In this document: piece by piece, positions 1-8,355 of the stretch
How the letters are laid out: the number at the start of each line of letters is the position of its first letter
Numbering within the stretch: position 1 is the first letter of the stretch
DNA from: a virus
DNA: 39,022 bases
Virus record (IMG/VR): IMGVR_UViG_3300035688_000233
Span: 1 to 39,022 of that record
Strand: one strand, 5' to 3'
Position numbers and translations under genes: made by a program
The notes under the pieces: model-generated
Seen by the model: the letters and a program-made list of their open reading frames with translations, nothing else
Database searches by the model: none
What the model was told of the DNA's origin: nothing

Positions 1-971
1 TGAGGATATTATTCATCCACGGGGAGAGGGGGGTGGGGGGTGGGGCGGAGGCTTTGCTGCGCGACCAGGCGGAGGGGTTGAAGCGTCTTGGACATGAAAC
101 GGCGTGGTGGTGGGGCGAGGGGAGATTGTCTCAGGCGCTGGAGGAGTTCCAGCCGGACGTGTGTCACTTGATGACGCTGCACTGTTACCAGGTCGGGCTG
201 GCTCCGGCTTTATATCTGCAAGGACACAAAATCCCACACGTATGGCACATTCAGGATTACTGGCCGTTCTGCGCGGGGCGGATGATGATGATGAAGGGAG
301 ACCAATCATGCAGTGCGGTGAATGGCATCTGCCAGCATGAGTGCGGGGATTATGCGCCATCGGAATACCTGGAGATCGTCAATAAATCTTTTATCGCGGC
401 GGGGAACGCGTACACGGCGGAGATCTACCGGCGGAACGGGATGCGCTGCGATGCGGTTGTGGAGCTGGGGGTGGATACGGAATTGTTTGCGCCGGGTGAG
501 CGGGGAATAAAGCCGAACATCTATACATCCTGCGCATGGCCGGAGGGAAGGTGGAAGGGGATGCACATCCTGGAGGAGGCGCTGCGGGGGGCGCCATATA
601 ACGGGAAGCTGATCACGGGGATGCCGAGGGAGGCGGTGGCGAGGGAATTGAAGAAGGCGGATATCTACGTTTTTCCGTCGTGCTACGAGGAGACATTCGG
701 GCTGGGTTTGTGCGAGGCGATGGCTGCGGGTTGTGCTATAATTGCTTCAGACGTTGCGGGGGCGCGTGCGCAGGTGCACGCCGGGACTGGTATACTGGTC
801 AAACCCCGCGATGCGACAGCACTCCGACAGGCGATTGACGAGCTTGTGCGGGATCCCAGGAAAAGGGAGAGAATGGGATCGCTGGCGCGGGAACACGTCG
901 TAGCAAAGCACAGTCTGGAAGCGATGAGCAGGCGATGGATGGATGTATATCATGAGGTGATGTATGGCTAG
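1..971 (+). CDS. Glycosyltransferase, GT4 family (5' end cut by one base)
   Basis: Transfers a sugar from an activated donor to an acceptor in the cytoplasm. The frame opens at base 1 with ?TG followed by codons for RILFIHGERG, a typical GT-B start, so the ATG most likely lies one base outside the window and a downstream GTG at 33 is internal. The full protein would be about 323 aa, short for GT4. The C-terminal donor-binding half is clear: an EX7E motif (about E231 and E239) in EETFGLGLCEAMAAG, then a helical tail. The gene overlaps the connector gene by 8 bases. With the FkbM/glycosyltransferase fusion at the other window end it forms a sugar-modification island in the head module. The target (virion or host surface) is unknown. 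Confidence 0.88.
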   Translation, partial: RILFIHGERGVGGGAEALLRDQAEGLKRLGHETAWWWGEGRLSQALEEFQPDVCHLMTLHCYQVGLAPALYLQGHKIPHVWHIQDYWPFCAGRMMMMKGDQSCSAVNGICQHECGDYAPSEYLEIVNKSFIAAGNAYTAEIYRRNGMRCDAVVELGVDTELFAPGERGIKPNIYTSCAWPEGRWKGMHILEEALRGAPYNGKLITGMPREAVARELKKADIYVFPSCYEETFGLGLCEAMAAGCAIIASDVAGARAQVHAGTGILVKPRDATALRQAIDELVRDPRKRERMGSLAREHVVAKHSLEAMSRRWMDVYHEVMYG

Positions 972-1527
972 ATCAGGGATGGCGGATCTAATCGAGACTG
1001 CCCGCGTGCTGGCGGATGCTGGCACGGCGGACTGGACGCTGGGCACGGTTGTTTATTGGGGGGATGATGAGGTGCAGCGGGTGCTGGACCGGCACCGCAT
1101 GGATGTGTTCCGGCACGAGCTGTCGGCGATGCAGACGTATGAGGGCGGGACGGTGGTCTACAAGGACTACTACGCCGGGTTTGGGAACATCGAGAGCGGG
1201 ACGGCGGTGTTCGGACTGGAGACGGCGGCGGGATCGGCGGTTGGCACAGCGAATTATTCTTTCGATCATGCGCGCGGGAAGGCAGTTTTCACGGCGGACC
1301 AGGCGGGCAGCGCCTATTTCCTGAATGGCAGGCGCTATGACGTCAATGCGGCGGCGGCGGACATCTGGCGGGTGAAGGCGGCGAACGTGGCGAAGCTGTT
1401 CAATTTCAGCACGGACGGGCACCGCATCGACCGGGGTGAGCTGCGAAAATACTACCTGGAGATGTGCGCGGAGTTCGAGGCACAATCTGAAATTTTCAAC
1501 GTGAAAATCGTGAGGGATGACGAGTGA
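964..1527 (+). CDS. Head-tail connector (adaptor) protein
   Basis: Probably forms the ring that joins the portal to the neck in the virion. It is 187 aa. The N-terminal helices contain the pattern DDEVQRVLDRHRMDV, which resembles small connector proteins of siphoviruses, and the C-terminal half is mixed. The start overlaps the previous gene; GAGGTG lies 4 bases upstream of ATG 964, while an in-frame ATG at 979 lacks a good ribosome site. The assignment rests on its position directly before head closure, gp10-like and tail terminator genes and on the N-terminal pattern. The exact family is not certain. Confidence 0.65.
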   Translation: MARSGMADLIETARVLADAGTADWTLGTVVYWGDDEVQRVLDRHRMDVFRHELSAMQTYEGGTVVYKDYYAGFGNIESGTAVFGLETAAGSAVGTANYSFDHARGKAVFTADQAGSAYFLNGRRYDVNAAAADIWRVKAANVAKLFNFSTDGHRIDRGELRKYYLEMCAEFEAQSEIFNVKIVRDDE

Positions 1528-1883
1528 CCCAAGGATTGACGGCTGCCGAGCTGGTGCGGATGCGGACGGACATCGAGAGCCTGATGCCGGATACCTGTCA
1601 CATCCTGAGCCTGACAACGACGCCGGACGGGCAGGGCGGGCAGACGGAGAGCTGGGGGACTGTGACGGCGGCATGCAGGCTGGATTTTATCAGCGGGCGT
1701 GAGGCGCTGGTCTCGGCGGCGATCCAGCCGTTCAGCCGGGCGATGCTGAGCGTGGCGCAGAGCGCGGCGATCACGACGGCGAACCGGGTGGTGCACGGCG
1801 GGGTGACTTACAACGTGCAGTCGGTGAACCAGGATGCGTCCTGGCTGGCTGTAAAGAGGTGCATTTTGGAGGCGGTGAGATGA
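1524..1883 (+). CDS. Head closure / head-tail joining protein
   Basis: A 119-aa protein likely to seal the connector after DNA packaging. The start is GTG overlapping the previous stop (GTGA), a sign of translational coupling. The sequence has an N-terminal helix followed by beta-rich segments (around CHILSLTT, GGQTESW and VHGGVTYNVQSV), the usual pattern of the small head-tail joining barrel family. Order in the operon (connector, this gene, gp10-like, tail terminator, tail tube) supports the role. Confidence 0.65.
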   Translation: MTQGLTAAELVRMRTDIESLMPDTCHILSLTTTPDGQGGQTESWGTVTAACRLDFISGREALVSAAIQPFSRAMLSVAQSAAITTANRVVHGGVTYNVQSVNQDASWLAVKRCILEAVR

Positions 1884-2290
1884 CGGCGAACGTGAGGCTG
1901 GATACGCACGTGCTGGACAGGATCAAGGGCGACCTGCCGAAGAAGCGCGGCAAGCTGATACGCGAGACGGCGTTCCGGGTGGAGGATAAAGCCAAGCGAA
2001 TGACACCACTGCTGACGGGTGCGCTGCGCAGCAGCGGATACACGAGCACCGACCAAGGCAGCACGCATGCGGCGGGTGCAGCGGAGGCGGAGGGCAGGCG
2101 GCCGGGCGTGGGGATCACGGAGGAAGCGGCGCCGGAGGCGGCGGGAAATGCGATTGTTGGTTTTTCGGTGGAGTATGCGCTTTTTATCGAGCTGGGGACG
2201 AGCAGGATGGCGGCCAGACCGTTCCTGGTCCCGGCGGTGGAGGCGGAGCGGCCGGAGTTCGAGCGCATGGCGAAGGAGCTTGTGGAGTGA
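1880..2290 (+). CDS. HK97 gp10-like neck/tail completion protein
   Basis: A 136-aa protein of the HK97 gp10-like type, acting at the head-tail interface. Typical features are an N-terminal helix rich in K/R with an AKRMTPLLTGALRSS segment, and the C-terminal pattern VEYALFIELGTSRMAARPFLVPA, split here by nothing unusual. ATG 1880 is chosen because GGAGG lies 7 bases upstream and the codon overlaps the previous stop (ATGA); a GTG at 1859 in the same frame has no such support. Confidence 0.8.
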   Translation: MTANVRLDTHVLDRIKGDLPKKRGKLIRETAFRVEDKAKRMTPLLTGALRSSGYTSTDQGSTHAAGAAEAEGRRPGVGITEEAAPEAAGNAIVGFSVEYALFIELGTSRMAARPFLVPAVEAERPEFERMAKELVE

Positions 2291-2697
2291 GCGTCTACAA
2301 CGTGCTGAACGCGGGGATCTACAGCAAGCTATCCGGCGGGACGGCGTTGATCAGCGCGCTGGGCGGGACGGCGATTTACTTCGGGAAGGCGAAGGACAGC
2401 CAAGTACTGCCGTATGTTGTGTTTTCCTACCAGCACGGGTCGCCGGACAACATCGTGCCGAGCGAGATGACGACGCAGCTGGTCTATGCCCGGGCTTATG
2501 CGGCGAGGTCTGACCAGGCGGGCACGATCGATGGGTTGATCAGCAGCCTGCTGCACAAGCAGGAGTTGACGGTTTCGGGATGGAAGAATTTCTGGCTGGC
2601 GCGCGAGACGGAGGTGGCGATGCCGGAGACGGATGAAGCGGGAGTTACCACATGGACGGCCGGGGCTTTTTACCGGATCAGGATGAGCGAGGATTAG
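2287..2697 (+). CDS. Tail terminator / tail completion protein (DUF3168-like)
   Basis: A 136-aa protein expected to cap the tail tube and dock it to the head. Recognised by the N-terminal pattern of a helix starting near VYNVLNAGIYSKL, the LPYVVFSYQ strand and the later ...ARAYAARSDQAGTIDGLISSLL helix, typical of DUF3168-type tail completion proteins. It starts with GTG overlapping the upstream stop (GTGA). It directly precedes the tail tube gene, the conserved position of the tail terminator. Confidence 0.75.
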   Translation: MSVYNVLNAGIYSKLSGGTALISALGGTAIYFGKAKDSQVLPYVVFSYQHGSPDNIVPSEMTTQLVYARAYAARSDQAGTIDGLISSLLHKQELTVSGWKNFWLARETEVAMPETDEAGVTTWTAGAFYRIRMSED

Positions 2698-2710
2698 GAA
2701 GGAGCGAGAA

Positions 2711-3121
2711 ATGACGAAATACAGCGGAAAAGATTGTTACATAGCCTGGATACATGCGGGCGGGACGGCGGTTCTTTCGGATGATTTTCGTGATATATCC
2801 GAGAAGCCAAGCGTCAAACTATCGGATGCTTCTGCTGGAGATGATGAAGATGAAACATTTGTTGCAACGATCAAGGGCGGATTAATCAGCTACTCAGGAC
2901 TGCTGAGTGCTGGTGGCACTGTTGTCATCAATTCTCTGGTAGAGGGTGCGGTGGGTACAATTATCATAGGACCAGAAGGGACCGCAACCGGCAAGCCGAA
3001 GAGAACCTATCCGGCGATCTCAATGGGTCCGGTACAAAGACATCCCTATAGCGATATAGCGGAAGTAACCTGCGATTTCACCAAAAACGGCGCGCTCGTA
3101 AAATCGACATATCCGGTGTGA
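2711..3121 (+). CDS. Major tail (tube) protein
   Basis: A 136-aa structural subunit that polymerises into the tail tube. It has a GGAG ribosome site 7 bases upstream of its ATG. The body is beta-rich with the run of small residues (DASAGDDEDETFVATIKGGL) seen in small tube proteins, and its gene is the last before the two tail chaperone frames and the tape measure gene. The 3' half has lower GC than its neighbours. No domain beyond the tube fold is visible. Confidence 0.72.
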   Translation: MTKYSGKDCYIAWIHAGGTAVLSDDFRDISEKPSVKLSDASAGDDEDETFVATIKGGLISYSGLLSAGGTVVINSLVEGAVGTIIIGPEGTATGKPKRTYPAISMGPVQRHPYSDIAEVTCDFTKNGALVKSTYPV

Positions 3122-3122
3122 G

Positions 3123-3377
3123 ATGAAACTATCAAACGGGAGAAAGATCGTCGTTGACCTGACGAAGATCACGATATCCGAGTGGCGGCTGATGTGGAGC
3201 ATGGAATCGGACGAGACGAAGTCCGATGAGATCCTGGGCCGCTGCACGGGGATGAGCGTGGAACAGGTGCAGGCGCTGTTGCTGCGGGATTACCAGACGC
3301 TGTGCAGGGCAGTGCGCGAGGAGGCGGCAGCGCCGTTAGCCGACCCAAACTCGCCAAGCGCGTCTACCGAGGACTGA
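3123..3377 (+). CDS. Tail assembly chaperone, short (gpG-like) form
   Basis: An 84-aa chaperone thought to coat the tape measure protein during tail assembly and not to enter the virion. It starts 1 base after the tube gene stop. It is mostly helical with a Pro/Ser-rich C-terminus (PLADPNSPSASTED), which is where the -1 slip occurs. Position between tube and tape measure, overlapping a second open frame in the -1 register, is the hallmark of the lambda G/GT pair. Confidence 0.82.
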   Translation: MKLSNGRKIVVDLTKITISEWRLMWSMESDETKSDEILGRCTGMSVEQVQALLLRDYQTLCRAVREEAAAPLADPNSPSASTED

Positions 3378-3547
3378 TCGGCAGCAAGAAATCGGAGGGG
3401 CTGCCGCTGGAGTACTGGCGCTGGCGATTGGTGCAGGAGACCGGCTGGACGCTGGAGTACGTGGACGCGCTGAGCATGGCCGATCTGCACGAGTTTTTGC
3501 AGGTCCTGGATGGGATGAGCAAGGCGGCTGGATCGATACTGAAATGA
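3123..3547 (+). CDS. Tail assembly chaperone, long (gpGT-like) form by -1 frameshift
   Basis: Predicted 141-aa fusion: 76 codons of the short frame up to AAC 3348-3350, then a -1 slip that continues from 3350 to the stop at 3547 (65 codons). The extension, from LAKRVYRGL to the end, contains a WRWRLVQETGWTLEYVDAL stretch and the helical end common in gpT-like domains that bind the tape measure. No independent start with a ribosome site is seen for the downstream frame, so frameshifting is its most likely mode of expression. Confidence 0.8.
3344..3350 (+). promoter_or_regulatory. -1 ribosomal slippery heptamer CCCAAAC
   Basis: The heptamer is in the register C CCA AAC relative to the upstream frame, matching X XXY YYZ. 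After simultaneous slippage the P- and A-site tRNAs re-pair with CCC and AAA. It lies 27 bases before the zero-frame stop, inside the overlap of the two chaperone frames. No strong downstream stem was found by eye. Confidence 0.8.
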
Positions 3548-3563
3548 GAGGAGTTCAGGCGAG

Positions 3564-5096
3564 ATGTCGAGCAAGATAGCGAGTCTATACGCCGAGATCG
3601 GGGCGGACACCAGGGGATTGGAGAGGGGCTTGGCGACGACCAAGTCCGGGCTGCTGGATGCGGCCAAGGGCTTCGCCGGGGCGATCCTGCCGGCGGTGTC
3701 GTTCGCGGCGGTGGCTGCGGCGGTGGCGAAGGGTCTCAAGCTGGCGGTAGATGAAGCAGGCAAGGCGGAGACGGCGAACGTCAAGCTGGCCGGGGTGCTG
3801 TTTTCCAGCGGGCGCGGGGCGGAGATCAGCGCCGGGCAGGTAGACAAGTTTGCCGCTTCGTTGATGGCGGCGACGGCCATCGATGACGAGGCGATCAAGG
3901 ACGCCTTCGCGGCGATCGCCGGTTTCGAGAATTTGCCGACGGGCAAGATGGAGGATATCGTCAAGATCGCGGCGGACATGTCGGCGATGTTTGGCGGGGA
4001 CCTGGCGAGCAATGCGACCATGGTGGCGGGCGTGCTGGAGACGGGAATCATCCCGAAGACCTGGCGCTTCGACAAAGCGTTGAAGGCGCAGATACAGAGC
4101 CAGGTGGAGGCGGGGGATACGGCGGGGGCGCTGAGCCTGATGATGGCAGAGCTGAACCGCAGGTACGGCGGGCAGGCGGTGGCGCAGATGAACACATACG
4201 CGGGAAGCGTGCGGGAATTGAAGACGGCCTGGGGCGAGTATTGGGAGGCGATTGGACAGGGATTGATTGGGCCAGGCAAGGATATCAATACCTGGATAGC
4301 GGGGACCATAAATGCTCAAACTCAATATACAATGGCGATTAATAAAATGCAGGAACTGGGTGTCTCATTACCATACATGTTCTACGATGTCGGAGCTGGC
4401 CGGGAGGCGGTTATTGCCTGGTACACAAAGTATCTTGCACAGATGGAGGAGGCAAATAAAGATTCGTATGAGGCAATTATTGCGAATCAAAGAATGGCTT
4501 CTACCATCAGGGAGGTAGGTAAGGTTGCCATTATTGCAGCTGGGGACTATGCCGGATTTGTGGATGTAGCCAGAGGTGTGGAAGCCGGAGAAAAATCAGC
4601 AGAACTTATCTATAATATTCTGGCAAAGGCGCCTTTTATGACCGATAAAATGTTGGCGGATTATGCTTTGAAATCGGGTTTGATCACGCAAGAATCTTAT
4701 GATACGGCTATCAATCTCATTGCTGATGCTACCAAGATCGGGATTGGTTATCAGTTCCCGGTAGACCAGATCGAACTGATCCGCAGCGGGTTGAGCGGGA
4801 TCGCGAACATGCCGGATATCGTCAAGAACATCACGATCAACGTGAACGGCGAGATCCCGGATTTAGTCAAGAGAAAGAGACCACAACGACGCAAGCAGTT
4901 TGGCGGGGACGTGATGGGGGGCGAGCCGTACCTGATCGGGGAGCAGGGACCGGAGTTGTTCGTGCCGCCAACATCCGGCAGGATCATACCGAACGATAAG
5001 CTGCCAGCGGGTGAGGTCAAGAATGTGCACCAAAATTATTACGGGCCGGTTTATTTGACGGTGCCGAAGGAAGAGACTCCATGGCAGGAGCTGTAA
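3564..5096 (+). CDS. Tail tape measure protein
   Basis: At 510 aa this is a short tape measure. At about 1.5 angstrom per residue it predicts a tail near 75-80 nm. It has a ribosome site (GGAG) ahead of ATG 3564, a hydrophobic stretch at about residues 34-60, long helical Ala/Lys/Glu-rich segments, and a C-terminus with GGEPYLIGEQGPELFVPP, a pattern common at the end of tape measure proteins. It follows the two chaperone frames and precedes the distal tail gene by 1 base. The stretch from about 4290 to 4750 is visibly richer in A and T than both flanks, suggesting replacement of the middle domain. Confidence 0.9.
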   Translation: MSSKIASLYAEIGADTRGLERGLATTKSGLLDAAKGFAGAILPAVSFAAVAAAVAKGLKLAVDEAGKAETANVKLAGVLFSSGRGAEISAGQVDKFAASLMAATAIDDEAIKDAFAAIAGFENLPTGKMEDIVKIAADMSAMFGGDLASNATMVAGVLETGIIPKTWRFDKALKAQIQSQVEAGDTAGALSLMMAELNRRYGGQAVAQMNTYAGSVRELKTAWGEYWEAIGQGLIGPGKDINTWIAGTINAQTQYTMAINKMQELGVSLPYMFYDVGAGREAVIAWYTKYLAQMEEANKDSYEAIIANQRMASTIREVGKVAIIAAGDYAGFVDVARGVEAGEKSAELIYNILAKAPFMTDKMLADYALKSGLITQESYDTAINLIADATKIGIGYQFPVDQIELIRSGLSGIANMPDIVKNITINVNGEIPDLVKRKRPQRRKQFGGDVMGGEPYLIGEQGPELFVPPTSGRIIPNDKLPAGEVKNVHQNYYGPVYLTVPKEETPWQEL

Positions 5097-5097
5097 T

Positions 5098-7302
5098 ATG
5101 CTGCTGAGCTTATATACCTGGAACGGCAACGCGATCAACGACATAACGAACTACAAGGCATGGATCCCGCGCGGGCAGATCCTGATGCCGGAGGCCGAGT
5201 CGAAGGAGGTCAAGAAGGCGGACGCGGCGGCGGAGCCGGTTGGGGTGGATATCTCCGGCAAGAGCCTGACGATCTGCATCGAGTGCAAAGGGGCGACGAA
5301 GCACACGCAGCGGGAAACGGTGAAGGCGTGGTTTGCCGACCAGGTGACTTTTCATAATCTCGTCGTGAAAGATACTGCGGACAGCAGCCGGCAGTGGTAC
5401 GTGGAGGCGCGACCGACACGGGTGGTGCCGGAAAGTCCCGGTCTGCTGACGATCACGCTGGCGATAAAAGAGCCGATCTGGAAGACGGTGGCGACGGAGA
5501 CCGAGACGACATGGCAGCCGACGGCGTCCGGTCAATCACGCGACTACACGATCGATGTGGGCAACCTGGAGGCGCTGCCGATCTACGAGATCACGCCGAC
5601 GACAGGAAAGAGCGCGATCATCACGGCGTACCGGCGGCACGTGGTGATCCATAATCCGAAAACGTGGGCGATGTGGAACTATGCAGAATGCGTGACCGGC
5701 GGCGGGCTGGACACGGCGGCGCTGATCAACGATACGAGCGTCTCGAACCAGATCAATGACGCCGATGGGATCACGGCGGGAGACGAAACAATCGACATCG
5801 ACACGGCGGTGGGCGGCGGGCTGCCAGCCAGCGGCATGGGCTACTGTGGAACGGAGCAACTATCCTGGACGGCAAACAGCGGTACGCAGTTGACTGGCTG
5901 CGTGCGCGGCATCAACGGAACGACGGCTGCGGCGCACGCCAACAACACGGTGATCGCCACCAGCCGGATCCAGGCGGACGGGGATGACATCCGCGTCTGG
6001 GTGGATGGCAAGGAGGTGCACCGCTGGATTACGGGGATGAACTCGGCGGCGACGCTGGTATGGATCGTGATCGACTTCAAGCGCAAGCGGGAGTTCAAGC
6101 TGGCGACGACACTGGATGACTCATCCGATTATGCCGACATCGCGGTGACGGGTGAGCAGGCGATGAAGTGCCCGGAGGAGGGCTGGCTGCTGATCGGAAC
6201 GGAAGTTTTCCATTACACGAGCACGGAGGATAACTATTTCAGCGACGGCAACGGCGAGACGAACATCCAACGCGGCTGCTGGGATACGACCAAGGCGGCG
6301 CACGCGATCGGTGCCACGGTTTACTGGATCGAGCACGAGATCCAGGTCAACTACGGCAACCAGACGATGACGGATCCGGCGGTGAGCGATGAGATGAGCG
6401 ACTACTACGATGACGACAAGCCGATGCTGGACCTGGCGAACTGCACGAACGTGCTGTGGACCTGGACGGAGTTCTGGTCATCGCTGAAGACTCGAACATG
6501 CCAGTGGAAGCCGCTGGTCAACCCGGTCTGGGGTCCGGATATGTCGAGTGAACGACTATCATATACGGCGAACGAAAAAACATACGCCGAACCGGCTTTG
6601 GAGATGGGGCTGGTTGGTGGTCTGAAGGACGGCGTGCTGGCGGACGACAACTACTGGATTTTCTCGCACCCGGCGGGGATCAACACGACGGCGGCGAACA
6701 TGGTTTTCGCCAGCGGAGAGAAGTACAACGTTGCGGCGGCGGCGGACGAGGCGGCGATCAAAATAAATTCATCCGATCATGCCATCCCGGATCCGATGCT
6801 CTGGACGACCTGGTACACGATCCCGGATACGAGCGTGGCAAACACCTGGCAGGCATGGTCGAGGGATGCGGCGGTGAGCGGGACAATCTATCACGTAGAA
6901 TTGTTCCTGAAGACGAAGCGGTCAAACTCCTGCATCGAGGTGTCGAGCGTGACACTGCCGCTCCTGGCAGCGGGCGTGCCGCAGGTGACGATGCTGGCGC
7001 AGGTGGCGAACATCTACAACATTTCGTTGAAACTGGAGAACACGACGGCTGGTGCGGCATATTCCATTAATCTAGACTTCCCGATCAAATTGAACCAAAA
7101 ATTTACGGTCAATACGCTGAATCACAGCATCCGACTAACGCCAGGCGGAGGTAACGCGTTCGCAGCATTGACGCTGAACCTGCCGGATAAGAACCGGGCG
7201 CAGTGGCTGAAGATGATCCAGGGCGTGAACAACATCAAGGTGACGGAAACGGGGCTGGCGGGAATGGACATCGTGGTGAAGTGGCAGGGGAGGAACAATT
7301 GA
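5098..7302 (+). CDS. Distal tail (Dit-like) protein with large insertion
   Basis: A 734-aa virion protein at the tail tip. The N-terminus (about 1-150) has the Dit-like order: hydrophobic strands, a RETVKAWFADQ helix, then WYVEARPTRVV and ITLAIKEPIWK strands. The end (about 640-734) again looks like a tail-tip strand domain. Between them lie beta-rich domains, including repeated GCVRGINGTTAAAH- and GCWDTTKAAHAIGAT-like units (about residues 263 and 400) that are internal repeats. Classic Dit proteins are 250-300 aa, so the extra middle may carry carbohydrate binding or receptor contact. It follows the tape measure and overlaps the next gene (TGATG). Confidence 0.72.
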   Translation: MLLSLYTWNGNAINDITNYKAWIPRGQILMPEAESKEVKKADAAAEPVGVDISGKSLTICIECKGATKHTQRETVKAWFADQVTFHNLVVKDTADSSRQWYVEARPTRVVPESPGLLTITLAIKEPIWKTVATETETTWQPTASGQSRDYTIDVGNLEALPIYEITPTTGKSAIITAYRRHVVIHNPKTWAMWNYAECVTGGGLDTAALINDTSVSNQINDADGITAGDETIDIDTAVGGGLPASGMGYCGTEQLSWTANSGTQLTGCVRGINGTTAAAHANNTVIATSRIQADGDDIRVWVDGKEVHRWITGMNSAATLVWIVIDFKRKREFKLATTLDDSSDYADIAVTGEQAMKCPEEGWLLIGTEVFHYTSTEDNYFSDGNGETNIQRGCWDTTKAAHAIGATVYWIEHEIQVNYGNQTMTDPAVSDEMSDYYDDDKPMLDLANCTNVLWTWTEFWSSLKTRTCQWKPLVNPVWGPDMSSERLSYTANEKTYAEPALEMGLVGGLKDGVLADDNYWIFSHPAGINTTAANMVFASGEKYNVAAAADEAAIKINSSDHAIPDPMLWTTWYTIPDTSVANTWQAWSRDAAVSGTIYHVELFLKTKRSNSCIEVSSVTLPLLAAGVPQVTMLAQVANIYNISLKLENTTAGAAYSINLDFPIKLNQKFTVNTLNHSIRLTPGGGNAFAALTLNLPDKNRAQWLKMIQGVNNIKVTETGLAGMDIVVKWQGRNN

Positions 7303-8354
7303 TGTCGGAGCGGGTGATCCTGTTCAACCGCAGCGGGGTGCCGCAGATGGACCTGGATGCGCCGGTGGTGCGCAACTGGAAGCTGGAACACGCGGTCTCG
7401 GCGGAGCGGGCGGTCTTCGAGCTGGACCCGTCTGACGTGCCGGGCGGCATGCTGGATTACGGGAATTTTATCGGTGTATTCTCGGATGACCTGCCGAACT
7501 GGGCCGGGGTGATCTGGCCGCCGCAAACCTGGCCGGGTGGCGGGAAGATGCTGGTGGAGGCGAGGGGTGCCGAATTCATCTTGAACTTCCGGGTTTCGGG
7601 CGTGAATGACCGCATTTCGGGGACGCCGGGATTTATTTTTTCGAAATTATTAAACAGCATCCAGAGCCAGCCGTGGCGTGCGCACCTGCCGCTGTTGATC
7701 ATCGAAGAAGAAAATATCATTCACGCCGGGTATAACCAGACGATCACATATCACCGGGAGCGGCTATTCGATGCCGCAAATGACCTGGCGGAGGGTCAGC
7801 ACCAATACTGGTGGCTCGAGCCGGAGCTGGATCCGCGTGACAGGCTGCGATTGGTGGCGCACTGGCAGGTGAGGCGGGGCCGGAAGTGGGACAACAGATT
7901 GATAGAGGGCTTGAACTTTTCGCCTGAAGAGGTGCTCGAGACGGGGGAACTCGCCAACCGGCTGTATGCGATCGGCGAGCACAAAGGCTGGACGCACCCG
8001 CTGGAGGTGATCGAGGAGGACAAAGAATCGAGCTCGGATTATGGATTGATCGAGGACGTTTTCATGGACGAGGGTTGCGGGAGCGCGACGGTGCTGTCGA
8101 AAAAGGCGCGCTCCAGGCTGAAGAAACGGGCGCAGCCGCGCATCGTGATTACGGGCAGCGTCTACAAGACGCCGTACCCGGAGATCGGAGACCTGGTGGA
8201 TGTGCAATTATCATACGAGTTATATACGGCCAAGGGCGTGAATCTGGGCAGCCTGGTGAACGATATCCAGCTGACAGAGATGTCGTACTCATCGGTCGAG
8301 AAGATAGCGCAGGTGACGCTGGATTCAGCCGGGATAGACGACGAGGGCGAGTGA
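7302..8354 (+). CDS. Tail hub / tail-associated (Tal-like) baseplate protein
   Basis: A 350-aa protein expected to form the tail tip hub under the distal tail ring. The chosen ATG 7302 overlaps the upstream stop and has GGGAGG about 8 bases ahead; a longer frame upstream lacks support. It opens with ILFNRSGVPQMDL and a WKLEHAVSAERAVFEL segment, resembling gp44/Tal hub N-termini, and ends with the pattern YPEIGDLVDVQLSYEL typical of hub barrel domains. No peptidase or lysozyme domain is seen at the C-terminus, so it is probably purely structural. Confidence 0.72.
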   Translation: MSERVILFNRSGVPQMDLDAPVVRNWKLEHAVSAERAVFELDPSDVPGGMLDYGNFIGVFSDDLPNWAGVIWPPQTWPGGGKMLVEARGAEFILNFRVSGVNDRISGTPGFIFSKLLNSIQSQPWRAHLPLLIIEEENIIHAGYNQTITYHRERLFDAANDLAEGQHQYWWLEPELDPRDRLRLVAHWQVRRGRKWDNRLIEGLNFSPEEVLETGELANRLYAIGEHKGWTHPLEVIEEDKESSSDYGLIEDVFMDEGCGSATVLSKKARSRLKKRAQPRIVITGSVYKTPYPEIGDLVDVQLSYELYTAKGVNLGSLVNDIQLTEMSYSSVEKIAQVTLDSAGIDDEGE

Positions 8355-8355
8355 C

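Noticed and set aside
3290-4309. Long minus-strand frame of 339 codons
   Set aside because: Antisense shadow of the chaperone and tape measure genes, no ribosome site.
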